Shown piece after piece: positions 1 to 6,841 of a stretch of DNA of 12,315 nucleotides. The notes under the pieces were generated by a model. It saw only the letters and a program-made list of their open reading frames with translations. It was not told the origin of the DNA and did no database searches. Within the stretch, counting starts at the first letter, position 1; the number at the start of each line of letters is the position of its first letter. The stretch is from Actinomycetota bacterium (GTDB lineage Bacteria; Actinomycetota; Acidimicrobiia; Acidimicrobiales; JAFATL01), in contig JAFATL010000261.1 in the NCBI GenBank assembly GCA_019243975.1, positions 1 through 12,315 of the forward strand. The letters are read 5' to 3'. The position numbers and the translations under genes were made by a program.

Positions 1-400
1 GGACTTCACCGAGTCGCCGTGCGTGCACTCCGGGCGCATCGCCTTCGAGCAGGCCGGCCTCACGCCCAACGACGTCGACACATGCCAGATCTACGACGCG
101 TTCACGTCGATGGTGCTGATCACGCTCGAAGGCCTCGGTTTCTGCAAGAAGGGCGAAGGCGGCGCGTTCGTCGCCGACGGCAAGCTGCGGTTGGGCGGCG
201 CCCTCCCCACCAACACCGACGGCGGCGGTCTCTCCGCCTGCCACCCCGGCATGCGGGGCATCTTCCTCATGGTCGAAGCAGCCCGCCAGCTGCGCGGCGA
301 ATGCGGCCCCCGCCAAGTCCCCGACGCCCGCATCGCCTGCGTCAGCGCCACCGGCGGCTGGTTCAGCTCAGCCGCCACCATGCTCCTCGGCGTCGACTAA
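1..400 (+). CDS. Thiolase-like / SCP2-type acetyl-CoA acetyltransferase, C-terminal part (5' truncated by window)
   Basis: The reading frame is open from base 2 and stops with TAA at 398-400, giving about 132 C-terminal residues of a protein that family members usually make at about 380-400 aa. Visible family signatures are YDAFTSMV, LEGLGFCKKGEGGAF, NTDGGGLSACHPGMRG (the CHPG segment carries the thiolase-type active-site histidine), a RQLRGE segment, and a C-terminal SATGGWFSSAATMLLG. This pattern is typical of bacterial SCP2-thiolase/lipid-transfer proteins, which cleave or condense acyl-CoA thioesters in fatty-acid or steroid side-chain degradation. The steroid aldolases of the Ltp2 type share much of this C-terminus but, from memory, lack the CHPG element, so a thiolase is favoured. 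The exact substrate cannot be told from this fragment. The nucleophilic cysteine would lie outside the window. A strong hairpin follows the stop. Confidence 0.85.
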   Translation, partial: DFTESPCVHSGRIAFEQAGLTPNDVDTCQIYDAFTSMVLITLEGLGFCKKGEGGAFVADGKLRLGGALPTNTDGGGLSACHPGMRGIFLMVEAARQLRGECGPRQVPDARIACVSATGGWFSSAATMLLGVD

Positions 401-413
401 TCAATCCCGCCGA

Positions 414-459
414 ACTGTCACCAGAATCGCGACCTATACGCCGCGATTCTGGTGTCAGT
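414..459. terminator. Long hairpin between convergent genes, probable bidirectional terminator
   Basis: Bases 414-431 pair with 442-459 around a 10-nt loop (432-441). The inner stem CACCAGAATCGCG pairs perfectly with CGCGATTCTGGTG. One T-T mismatch (418/455) separates it from an outer ACTG/CAGT. That is 17 pairs out of 18. It lies between the thiolase stop (400) and the stop of the opposite gene (476), where a terminator serving both strands is expected. There is no U-tract on either side, as is often the case in actinobacteria. It could alternatively be one copy of a dispersed palindromic repeat. Confidence 0.7.
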
Positions 460-473
460 ACGAGCGGGGTTCG

Positions 474-935
474 CTAGTACTCGCCCTTGATGACGAAGTA
501 GGAGCCGCGGATGGTGCCGGCCAGCTTCGACTTCTGGCGGGCCCACTTGAAGCTCGAGAGCTCCTCGGGCGGTTCCATGCCCTCGGACAACTTGAAGCCG
601 ACGGCCCGCTTCCCCTTGTCGGCGAGGGTGTACAGCACGTTGATGGCCAGGCCGTTCTCGTAGAAGACGTGGGTCCAGCGGATGCCGTCGACCTCGGGCT
701 CCGACACCTCGAGGGGCGGCGACTTGATGACGATGTCGCGCTCCTCTTTGAGGATCTTGTTGACGTAGGCGATCTTCTTCTTGGCCTTGTCCGCCGGCAC
801 GGTCGTGAAGTCGTGGTCGTACTTGTTCTTGAAGTACCGAGCCTCGTTGGCCCGCAACCCGGCGAGGGCGTCCGCGACCGGTGACGACTCCAGTCCGACG
901 GTCGAGACATTGGTGAAATCCACTTTGTACGCCAT
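474..935 (-). CDS. Unrecognised 153-aa lysine-rich protein
   Basis: I do not recognise a family. The start ATG at 935 is chosen over upstream in-frame codons because a GGAAGAG ribosome-binding site sits 6 nt before it (complement of 942-948), and because an upstream extension would run into the divergent acyl-CoA synthetase gene. The protein begins MAYKVDFTNV and ends GSYFVIKGEY. It has no signal peptide, no membrane segment and no cysteine. It contains 17 lysines (about 11 %), many in a middle segment of the type AKKKIAYVNKILKEE. This is notable in a genome that otherwise favours arginine. A helical N-terminal half followed by a more strand-like C-terminal half (WTHVFYENGLAINVLYTL, GTIRGSYFVIKG) is my reading of the residue pattern. 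It lies tail-to-tail with the thiolase and head-to-head with the synthetase, so a role in acyl-CoA metabolism is possible but unsupported by any motif. Confidence 0.75.
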   Translation of the reverse strand: MAYKVDFTNVSTVGLESSPVADALAGLRANEARYFKNKYDHDFTTVPADKAKKKIAYVNKILKEERDIVIKSPPLEVSEPEVDGIRWTHVFYENGLAINVLYTLADKGKRAVGFKLSEGMEPPEELSSFKWARQKSKLAGTIRGSYFVIKGEY

Positions 936-941
936 GCCACA

Positions 942-948
942 CTCTTCC
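942..948 (-). promoter_or_regulatory. Ribosome-binding site deciding the start of the 153-aa protein
   Basis: On the minus strand this reads GGAAGAG, 6 nt before the ATG at 935. It occupies nearly all of the 15-bp gap between the two divergent start codons. The promoter for this gene must therefore lie inside the 5' end of the synthetase gene. Confidence 0.6.
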
Positions 949-950
949 AC

Positions 951-2327
951 GTGAGCGGGTTGGGGTCCGTCGCCGCCGAGGCGGGGCGGCGGTTTGGCGA
1001 CACGCCGGCGTACGTGGCGCCTGACGGTGAGCCGTTGTCGTATGCCGACCTCGATCGACGATCGGACGCGGCCGCCGTCGGCTTGTTGCACGCCGGCGTC
1101 GGCGAAGGTGACGTGGTCGCGCTCACGCTGCCGTCATCGTTGGCCTACGTGATCGCCTACGTCGCCGCCGCCAAGGTCGGTGCGATCACCGCCGGCGTGA
1201 ACCAGCGGCTGTCGGCGCGGGAGCAGACGGCGGTGCTCGACGTGGCGCAGCCGAAGCTCGTGGTGAGCGAGCCGGTGCCCGAAGTGAACAACGAGGCGCC
1301 GCCGGAGCTGGCGGACGACCCGGAACGACCGGTGGCGATCGTGTTCACCTCGGGCACGACCGGGTTGCCCAAAGGCGCCGTCTACGGAGCGCGGCAGCTG
1401 GCGTTCATCGCGTCGATCGAGACGGGCGGGCAGTGGGGTGCGGGTGGACGGGCGCTGGCCGGGACGTCGTTCGCCCACCTCGGTTTCATGTCGAAGCTCG
1501 AGGGCGTGCTGATGCGGGGCACGACCACGTTCATCATCGAGCGGTGGACGGCGGCCGGCGCGTTGCAGATGGCGGTGGAGCGCAAGCTCACCGGCCTGGG
1601 CGGCATCCCGACGCAGCTGGCCTTGATGATGCGGGAGCCGGGCTTCGACGACGCCGACCTCTCGAGCCTGCGCACGATCGTGATGGGCGGCGGCCCGGCG
1701 ACCCCGTCGTTGGTGCAGGAGATCCGCCGGCGGTTCCGCGTGCCCGTGCTCACGCGCTACTCATGCACCGAGGCCGGCCTCGGCACCGGCACCATGCCCG
1801 ACGACCCGCCCGAAGACGCCGAGCTCACCGTCGGCCGACCCCAACGCGGCGTCGAGCTGCTCTTCGACGGCGACGAGGTGTGCTTCCGATCTCCAGCAAC
1901 CATGAGTGGCTATTGGAACGGACCCGAGTTCGACGGCGTCGTCAACACCGGTGACATCGGGTGGGTCGACGACGCGGGGCGGTTGCGTCTCGCCGGTCGG
2001 GCCACCGAGATGTACGTGCGCGGCGGCTACAACGTGCACCCGCAGGAGGTCGAGACGGTGCTGGCGGAACATCCGTCGGTCGCGTCCGTCGCCGTGGTTC
2101 CGCGCCCCGACGACGTCATGGGTGAGATCGGCGTGGCGGTGGTCGTCGTCCGCAAGGACCAACGGGCGCCCACACTCGACGACCTCCGTACCTACGGCCG
2201 CGACCGCCTGGCCGCCTACAAGCTGCCGGAGGCCATCCGTGTCGTCGACGCACTGCCCCTCACCGCCATGGAAAAGGTCGACCGCCGCGCCCTCATCGCG
2301 GCGGTCACTCCATCACCACCCGGTTGA
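951..2327 (+). CDS. Acyl-CoA synthetase (AMP-forming, ANL superfamily), compact 458 aa
   Basis: Activates a carboxylic (probably fatty or steroid-derived) acid to its CoA thioester with ATP via an acyl-adenylate, in the cytosol. Core motifs in order: P-loop TSGTTGLPKG (residues 133-142), YSCTEAG (270-276), TGD (333-335), GR followed by the RGGYN hinge region (349-361), and a C-terminal MEKVDR with the catalytic lysine at about 442. All key elements are intact. At 458 aa it is shorter than the usual 500-550. The shortening is before the P-loop, which normally lies near residue 180. The GTG start at 951 has no clear ribosome-binding site and sits in a CACGTG palindrome (948-953). It may be leaderless or use a different start. 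The 3' end overlaps the convergent permease gene by 23 bp (2305-2327). The substrate cannot be inferred; a FadD-type ligase is the best general description. Confidence 0.92.
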   Translation: MSGLGSVAAEAGRRFGDTPAYVAPDGEPLSYADLDRRSDAAAVGLLHAGVGEGDVVALTLPSSLAYVIAYVAAAKVGAITAGVNQRLSAREQTAVLDVAQPKLVVSEPVPEVNNEAPPELADDPERPVAIVFTSGTTGLPKGAVYGARQLAFIASIETGGQWGAGGRALAGTSFAHLGFMSKLEGVLMRGTTTFIIERWTAAGALQMAVERKLTGLGGIPTQLALMMREPGFDDADLSSLRTIVMGGGPATPSLVQEIRRRFRVPVLTRYSCTEAGLGTGTMPDDPPEDAELTVGRPQRGVELLFDGDEVCFRSPATMSGYWNGPEFDGVVNTGDIGWVDDAGRLRLAGRATEMYVRGGYNVHPQEVETVLAEHPSVASVAVVPRPDDVMGEIGVAVVVVRKDQRAPTLDDLRTYGRDRLAAYKLPEAIRVVDALPLTAMEKVDRRALIAAVTPSPPG

Positions 2328-4815
2328 TGAACGGTGGCTCGCGGCCGGCCAGGAGCCAGCCGGCGACGGCCGCGCCTACAGGAATGCCGAGCACGGTGAC
2401 GAGCAGGTGCACGATCGGCACCCGGCCCAACGGCGTGAGGTGGTGCAGGTACCCGGCGATGACCGCGGCGTAGGCCCCGCCCACGCCAAGGAGAACGCCG
2501 AGCAAGGCCAGCGCGCCGGCGGTGGCTGCCGTCAGCGTGCGGCGCGTGCGGCTACCCGCCCCGGCGGCAGTGAGCATGCGGACGTCGCCGGCTGCCTCGG
2601 CCCGGATCAGCCCGACCGTCATGGCGAGGATCGCCAGCGCCAGCAGGGCGCCCGCGCCGGTCGCAACCGTACGGGCGGTGGCCAACCGCGTCTGCCGGTT
2701 CCGCGTCTCGATGGTCAGGCCGGCGTCGGCGGCGAGTGAACGGGCACGCGACCGCTGCGCTTCCGTCAGCGGCGCGTGCGCTTCGAGGATCCAGCCGCCC
2801 GTGAGCGTGTCCCACCCGTGGGCGGCGACGGTCTGGGGCGTGATGAGCATCGTGGGCGCCGCCGTGTATGCCTGGGCCCGGATCGTCCGCACCTTCGGCG
2901 ATGGCGAGTCGCGCTGCATGAAGTCGAGCAACGCCAGCGACTCCCCCGAATTCGTCTTCTGCAGGCGGCTGGCGGGCGCCAGCACGTCGACGCCGTCGGT
3001 AGCCGACTTGTCGACGCCCAGGAAGGCGAGCAGCTCGGGCGTGGCCACGTACAGCACCGAGAGGCCGCGAAACTCGACCCCGCCGTGCGACGCATTGAGG
3101 CGCCACGTGAGCTGAACAGTGGGGTGGAGCGCGCCCGGTCCCGGCGCCGGATTGGTTCCGGCCCGGGCGATCACCGCACCGCCACCGCCCCCGGGCTTGG
3201 GCGCGTCGACGAGGCCGCGGTCAGCGGCCACCTGCAGGGGAACAACGGTTGACGCGCCGACCGCACCGGCGATGCGTTGGGTGGCGGCCTGCAGGCGAGC
3301 GGCGTCGGCGGGCGACGTGTCGGGCACGCCGTCACCGTTCCCCATGTGCACGAACAGCTGCCGGTCGGACAAGTTGCCGCGGTGGGCGTCGGGGATGTTG
3401 GCGCTGAGGATCAGCACCACGGCCACGGCGATGGCGAGCCCCAGGCTGATGGCGCCCAGGGCGGCGCTCGAGCGCGACTGGTAACGACCGAGGTCGCGCA
3501 GGGCCAGGCGCGCCGCGACCGGGAGCCGGCGGGCCACGCGCGCCAGCGCTCGGATCGCGGTCGGGGTGAGGAACAGCAAGCCAACGGTGAGGGCGAGCGT
3601 GCCGCCGAGGAGCGCGAACGGGTTGGCGTGGTCCTTCTTGGTGTCGATCCCGGCGGCCATGGCTGCGAACCCGCCAGCCAGCAGCACCACGGCGACGGCC
3701 GCGGAGCGATGCACGGGCCGCGGTCGCGGAGGCCGCGCCGACAACGCTTCGGTGACGGGAATGCGGGCCATCGAGCGTGCCGGCCACCACGCCGCCGCAG
3801 TGGCTGTCACCACGGCGAGCAGCATGCCGGCGCCGAACACCCACCAGGCGATGTCGAACCGGTTGATGCGGTGTCCCGCCAACGAGTCGAGCATGGGCGC
3901 AGTGGCGATCCATCCGGTGAGCGCCACGACGGCGCCGACCACCGCGGCGATGGCGCCCACGACGAAGCCGTTGGCCAGCACGACCAGTCGAAGGTGGCGA
4001 TCGGTGCCGCCGACTGTCGCCAACATCCCCATCTGCCGGGTGCGGCGTTGGGCGATGACGGCGAAGCCGGCGGCGGCCACGAGGCAGACGAGCAACAGCA
4101 CGACCGCCGCCAGGGTCAGCACGCTGACGGCCGCGATGGTGCGGTCGCTCGACCCCCGCACCCGGACCTGGCTGGCCACGGCGCGACCGGCGGGCCCGCG
4201 TTCGGGGCCGAACGCCGCCACCGAAATCTGCTGGCGCGAGGCGGAGGTGAAGATCGTTGCGGTCTCGGGCGCGACCATGGCGGCCGGCGGCACGAGCACG
4301 AAGTCGTCGCTGAGGTCGGCGGGGTTCTCCACCTTGCCGACGACGGTCCGAGCGGCGCCGTCGAGGTTGATGTGCGATCCGACGCGCACGGCGAGGAGCC
4401 GGCCCGCGCCGCCTGTCACCGCGATCTCGTCGGATGCGGTCGGGTAGCGGCCCTCCCGCAACGCCAGCGTCGATCCCCGAAACCGGCCGTTCGGTTGCTG
4501 GGCCCGCAACTCGAGCGTCTCCACCGAGCCCGGGACGGGCGCGTAGCGGTGCGTCATCACCTCGACCGGGCCCAGCTGGTGCTCGACCGACGCAACATCG
4601 GCAGCGAGCGTCGGCCCGGGCCGGTTGACGATCATCTCCGTGCGGGCGGAGCCGAACTCGCCTTCGCCGTTGGGCACCGTCGTGTAGGCGGCGGTGGCGG
4701 CCAGGATGGCGCCCGCCACCGCGACGGTGAGGAGGGCCAGCACCAGCACCTGCTGGCGCCACTCGCGGCGGAACAGCCGCACGGCCCAACGCACGACGGC
4801 GCGCCGCGCGTTCAC
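2305..4815 (-). CDS. ABC transporter permease, FtsX/MacB type, 836 aa
   Basis: Membrane subunit of an exporter-class ABC system, paired with the ATPase immediately upstream. The N-terminus is basic (MNARRAVVRW) and followed by a membrane segment at about 22-44. A large extracytoplasmic domain (about 45-225) precedes a first FtsX-type membrane block with segments near 230-256, 280-303 and 320-345. Further segments lie near 370-390, 397-415 and 445-470. A second large external domain (about 475-690) precedes the final three segments near 695-716, 745-770 and 795-820. This duplicated FtsX layout of about 10 segments matches large permeases of antimicrobial-peptide, lipid or lipoprotein exporters. 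The segment RQMGMLATVGGTDRHLR is typical of FtsX cytoplasmic loops. It starts with GTG at 4815, overlapping the ATPase stop (GTGA, 4812-4815), which indicates translational coupling. Its end overlaps the acyl-CoA synthetase on the other strand. The substrate is unknown. Confidence 0.9.
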   Translation of the reverse strand: MNARRAVVRWAVRLFRREWRQQVLVLALLTVAVAGAILAATAAYTTVPNGEGEFGSARTEMIVNRPGPTLAADVASVEHQLGPVEVMTHRYAPVPGSVETLELRAQQPNGRFRGSTLALREGRYPTASDEIAVTGGAGRLLAVRVGSHINLDGAARTVVGKVENPADLSDDFVLVPPAAMVAPETATIFTSASRQQISVAAFGPERGPAGRAVASQVRVRGSSDRTIAAVSVLTLAAVVLLLVCLVAAAGFAVIAQRRTRQMGMLATVGGTDRHLRLVVLANGFVVGAIAAVVGAVVALTGWIATAPMLDSLAGHRINRFDIAWWVFGAGMLLAVVTATAAAWWPARSMARIPVTEALSARPPRPRPVHRSAAVAVVLLAGGFAAMAAGIDTKKDHANPFALLGGTLALTVGLLFLTPTAIRALARVARRLPVAARLALRDLGRYQSRSSAALGAISLGLAIAVAVVLILSANIPDAHRGNLSDRQLFVHMGNGDGVPDTSPADAARLQAATQRIAGAVGASTVVPLQVAADRGLVDAPKPGGGGGAVIARAGTNPAPGPGALHPTVQLTWRLNASHGGVEFRGLSVLYVATPELLAFLGVDKSATDGVDVLAPASRLQKTNSGESLALLDFMQRDSPSPKVRTIRAQAYTAAPTMLITPQTVAAHGWDTLTGGWILEAHAPLTEAQRSRARSLAADAGLTIETRNRQTRLATARTVATGAGALLALAILAMTVGLIRAEAAGDVRMLTAAGAGSRTRRTLTAATAGALALLGVLLGVGGAYAAVIAGYLHHLTPLGRVPIVHLLVTVLGIPVGAAVAGWLLAGREPPFINRVVME

Positions 4816-5531
4816 GACCCTTGGACCAGCAGCGACTCGGGCTCCATCGGCGCGGCCGTCTGGTCGACCACGCGCCCATCGCGCAGGAACACCACGCGAT
4901 CAGCCCACGACGCAAGCTGCGCGTCGTGGGTGACGACCACGCCGGCGATGCCGGCCTGGCAGGCGTTGCGCAGCATGCGCATCACGGCCTCGCCGTTCAC
5001 CGAGTCGAGGGCCCCGGTGGGCTCGTCGGCCAGCAACAGGTTGCGGTCGCCCACGATCGAGCGGGCGATGGCGACGCGCTGGCGCTCGCCGCCCGACAGC
5101 TCGTCGGGGAAGCGGTCGGCCTTCTCCTCGATGTCGAGCTGGCGCATGGCCGACAACGCGGCCCGGTGGGCGGTCTTGGCGTTGACACCGTCGAGCTCGA
5201 GGGGCAGCGACACGTTCTCGGCGGCGGTGAGCCCGGCCAGCAGGTTGAAGTCCTGGAACACGTAGCCCACGCTGCGGCGGCGGATGCGCGCCTGCTCGTT
5301 GCGCGACAGCCCGGAGATCGGCTGCCCACCAATGAACACCTCACCGGCGGTGGGCAGCTCGAGGGTGCCGGCCATGGTGAGGAGCGTGCTCTTGCCCGAG
5401 CCGCTGGGGCCCATGATCGCCACCAGCTCGCCGTCGCCCACCGCCAGGTCGACGTCGACAAGCGCGTGCACCTCGGCCGCGCCCGTGCCGTAGGTCTTCG
5501 AGACACCCCGCAGTTCCAGCACCGCGGTCAT
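4812..5531 (-). CDS. ABC transporter ATP-binding protein, MacB/LolD type, 239 aa
   Basis: ATPase that powers the adjacent FtsX-type permease from the cytoplasmic side. Every catalytic element is present: Walker A GPSGSGKST (41-49), Q-loop glutamine 93 in VFQDFNLL, signature LSGGE (145-149), Walker B LLLADE ending at E170, D-loop region GALDS, and H-loop histidine 202 in VVTHD. The HALVDVDLAVGDGELVAIMG beginning and the EPTGALDS motif are typical of the MacB/LolD/FtsE group. The ATG at 5531 is chosen because a GGAGGTG ribosome-binding site precedes it by 5 nt. The ATG overlaps the padR stop (ATGA, 5528-5531), and the stop overlaps the permease start. A longer reading frame running upstream to 6032 is only open sequence within padR. 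Confidence 0.95.
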   Translation of the reverse strand: MTAVLELRGVSKTYGTGAAEVHALVDVDLAVGDGELVAIMGPSGSGKSTLLTMAGTLELPTAGEVFIGGQPISGLSRNEQARIRRRSVGYVFQDFNLLAGLTAAENVSLPLELDGVNAKTAHRAALSAMRQLDIEEKADRFPDELSGGERQRVAIARSIVGDRNLLLADEPTGALDSVNGEAVMRMLRNACQAGIAGVVVTHDAQLASWADRVVFLRDGRVVDQTAAPMEPESLLVQGS

Positions 5532-6127
5532 CGCGACACCTCCACCGATCGGGCGGCCCGTCGAGCCGGCGACGGCTGGCTCTTGCGCGCCGTCGTCGAG
5601 GCCGCACCGCGGCGGGTTCGCCGCTTGGCCCGCGCCGCCGCCGCGTCGAGCCACCGTACGGCAGCGTCGAGGCGGAACAGCTCGGCGTCGATCACCAGGG
5701 CGAGGGTCACGTCGTCCTCGTCGGCGTCGGCCTTGAGGCGCGTGTACTGCTGCATGGCCTCGATGAGATGGCGCCGGTGCACCTGGATCACGTCCTGCAC
5801 GTCGAGCTCGGGCAGCGTCAGCGCGATGAGGACCTTGATGACGAGCTCGTCGCGCGGCGGGGCGCCGATGTCGCCGGGCGTGTGCAACCAGCCGACCAGC
5901 TCGTCGTCGCCGGCGGCGGTGATGCGGAACCCCTTCTGCGGGCTCTCGTCGTCGCTGCCGTCCGACTCGACGAAGCCGTCGCGTTCGAGACGCTGCAACG
6001 TCGTGTACACCTGCCCGACGTTGAGCGGCCACACCTCGCCGGTGCGGGCCTCGAACTCCTGGCGCAGCTGCAGCCCGTACTTGGGCCCCTCACTCAGCAA
6101 GGCAAGCAGGGCGTGGCGGACACTCAT
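5528..6127 (-). CDS. PadR-family transcriptional regulator, 199 aa, with basic C-terminal tail
   Basis: Winged-helix repressor of the PadR family. The N-terminal domain shows the family pattern: MSVRHALLALLSEGPKYGLQ, then RTGEVWPLNVGQVYTTLQRLERDGFV, the recognition helix and wing region, within residues 1-80. A helical C-terminal dimerisation part follows (about 85-155). The last 35 or so residues are rich in arginine, alanine and serine (RAKRRTRRGAAS, ARRAARS). This tail is not part of a standard PadR domain and may bind DNA non-specifically or be disordered. PadR proteins commonly repress an adjacent ABC exporter and themselves until an inducer binds. Here padR is the first gene of the operon and overlaps the ATPase start by ATGA. 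A palindromic operator candidate lies 24-47 bp upstream. The ATG at 6127 has no clear ribosome-binding site. Confidence 0.92.
   Translation of the reverse strand: MSVRHALLALLSEGPKYGLQLRQEFEARTGEVWPLNVGQVYTTLQRLERDGFVESDGSDDESPQKGFRITAAGDDELVGWLHTPGDIGAPPRDELVIKVLIALTLPELDVQDVIQVHRRHLIEAMQQYTRLKADADEDDVTLALVIDAELFRLDAAVRWLDAAAARAKRRTRRGAASTTARKSQPSPARRAARSVEVSR
5537..5543 (-). promoter_or_regulatory. Strong ribosome-binding site of the ABC ATPase, inside the padR 3' end
   Basis: Minus-strand GGAGGTG lies 5 nt before the ATPase ATG (5531) and is read as Val-Glu-Val in the last codons of padR. It fixes the ATPase start and indicates coupled translation. Confidence 0.7.
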
Positions 6128-6150
6128 GAGCGTCGCCGGTCATCGATGAG

Positions 6151-6174
6151 CATACTGAGTATGTATACCCAGTA
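6151..6174. promoter_or_regulatory. Candidate PadR operator overlapping the padR promoter
   Basis: Two overlapping inverted repeats. CATACT-G-AGTATG (6151-6163) is a perfect 6-bp palindrome with a 1-nt centre. The wider element 6153-6174 has half-sites TACTGaGTAT and ATACcCAGTA, matching at 18 of 22 positions. AT-rich ATAC/GTAT half-sites are characteristic of PadR-family operators. The element stands out from the GC-rich surroundings and contains minus-strand -10-like sequences (TATACA, CATACT). This suggests that repressor binding would block the operon's own promoter. The autoregulation is inference. Confidence 0.65.
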
Positions 6175-6196
6175 GGCTCAAGATGCAAGAGGTTGT

Positions 6197-6796
6197 CTAC
6201 GAACCGGGCTGCCGCCACATGGGATACAGCGAGGGGCCGTCGTCGGCCAGGGGCAGCTCGCCCGTCTGCACGAAGCCGTGGCGGCGGTAGAGCGTCATGT
6301 TCCGGGGGTTGGACGACTCGAGGTACGCCGGGATCCCTTCGGCGTCGCACACCGCCAGGACCTCCCCCAGCGCCCGGGCGCCCAGGCCGGTCCCTTGGCG
6401 GTCGGGCATCGTGCTGATGACGTTGAGGTACCAATGCGGGTCGTGCGGGTGGTTGGCCGTCATGGTGGCGTCGAGGTGCACCATCCGTTCCAGCGCGTCG
6501 CCAGGGATGGGCACCGGCGGCGACCACTCGAAGTCGTCACTGCCGGCGCGGTCATCGACGAACCCGGGCGCGCGCCAGAACGTCACGCACGCGTCGTCGA
6601 GCAGGTGCACCGTCCCCCGCTCGAGGTAGTCGCGCGCCAGCCCCGAGAAGATGAACCGCAGCTGCTCGAGCCGAAGGTCGGCATCACGGAAGATCCACGA
6701 CATCACCGGGTCGTCGTAGAACCCGGCCGCCGCGATCGACGCCAGCAGGTCCACCTCTTCCACCGTTGCCACCCGTACGTCGCCCATGTCGGTCAC
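6197..6796 (-). CDS. GNAT-family N-acetyltransferase, 199 aa
   Basis: Transfers an acetyl group from acetyl-CoA to an amine on an unknown acceptor. The C-terminal half has the GNAT signature. A strand HWYLNVISTMP (from residue 121) leads into the acetyl-CoA pyrophosphate-binding motif QGTGLG (134-139). AYLESSNPRNMTLYRRHGF follows, a very typical GNAT motif-B segment with the tyrosine near the catalytic site. The N-terminal half, with FYDDPVMSWIF, resembles stand-alone GNATs often annotated only as acetyltransferases. The GTG at 6796 is preferred over the ATG at 6787 because GAGGG (complement of 6802-6806) lies 5 nt before it. In-frame codons further upstream belong to the opposite gene. It is divergent from the crotonase gene (45 bp between starts) and ends 69 bp upstream of padR in the same direction. 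Confidence 0.88.
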   Translation of the reverse strand: MTDMGDVRVATVEEVDLLASIAAAGFYDDPVMSWIFRDADLRLEQLRFIFSGLARDYLERGTVHLLDDACVTFWRAPGFVDDRAGSDDFEWSPPVPIPGDALERMVHLDATMTANHPHDPHWYLNVISTMPDRQGTGLGARALGEVLAVCDAEGIPAYLESSNPRNMTLYRRHGFVQTGELPLADDGPSLYPMWRQPGS

Positions 6797-6841
6797 GGTA
6801 GCCCTCGGACCTCCCGACCTCATCGGCGGCAGAATGCAGCC
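6797..6841. promoter_or_regulatory. Short divergent intergenic region between GNAT and crotonase genes
   Basis: These 45 bp separate two divergent start codons and should hold control signals for both. The only clear element is the GNAT ribosome-binding site GAGGG on the minus strand (6802-6806). I do not see a convincing -10 box or a palindrome. Confidence 0.4.

Noticed and set aside
3277..5265. 662-codon open frame on the plus strand, opposite the ABC permease and ATPase
   Set aside because: The composition is His/Gln/Arg-rich without any domain, and it lies antisense to well-supported genes. Such frames are a by-product of GC-rich codon usage.
5532..6032. Upstream extension of the ABC ATPase to 406 aa
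   Set aside because: It overlaps padR in another frame with Arg-rich filler; the ATG at 5531 has a strong ribosome-binding site.
6278..6841. Upstream extension of the crotonase frame to a 450-aa protein
   Set aside because: It is antisense to the GNAT gene, and crotonase similarity begins exactly at the GTG at 6842.
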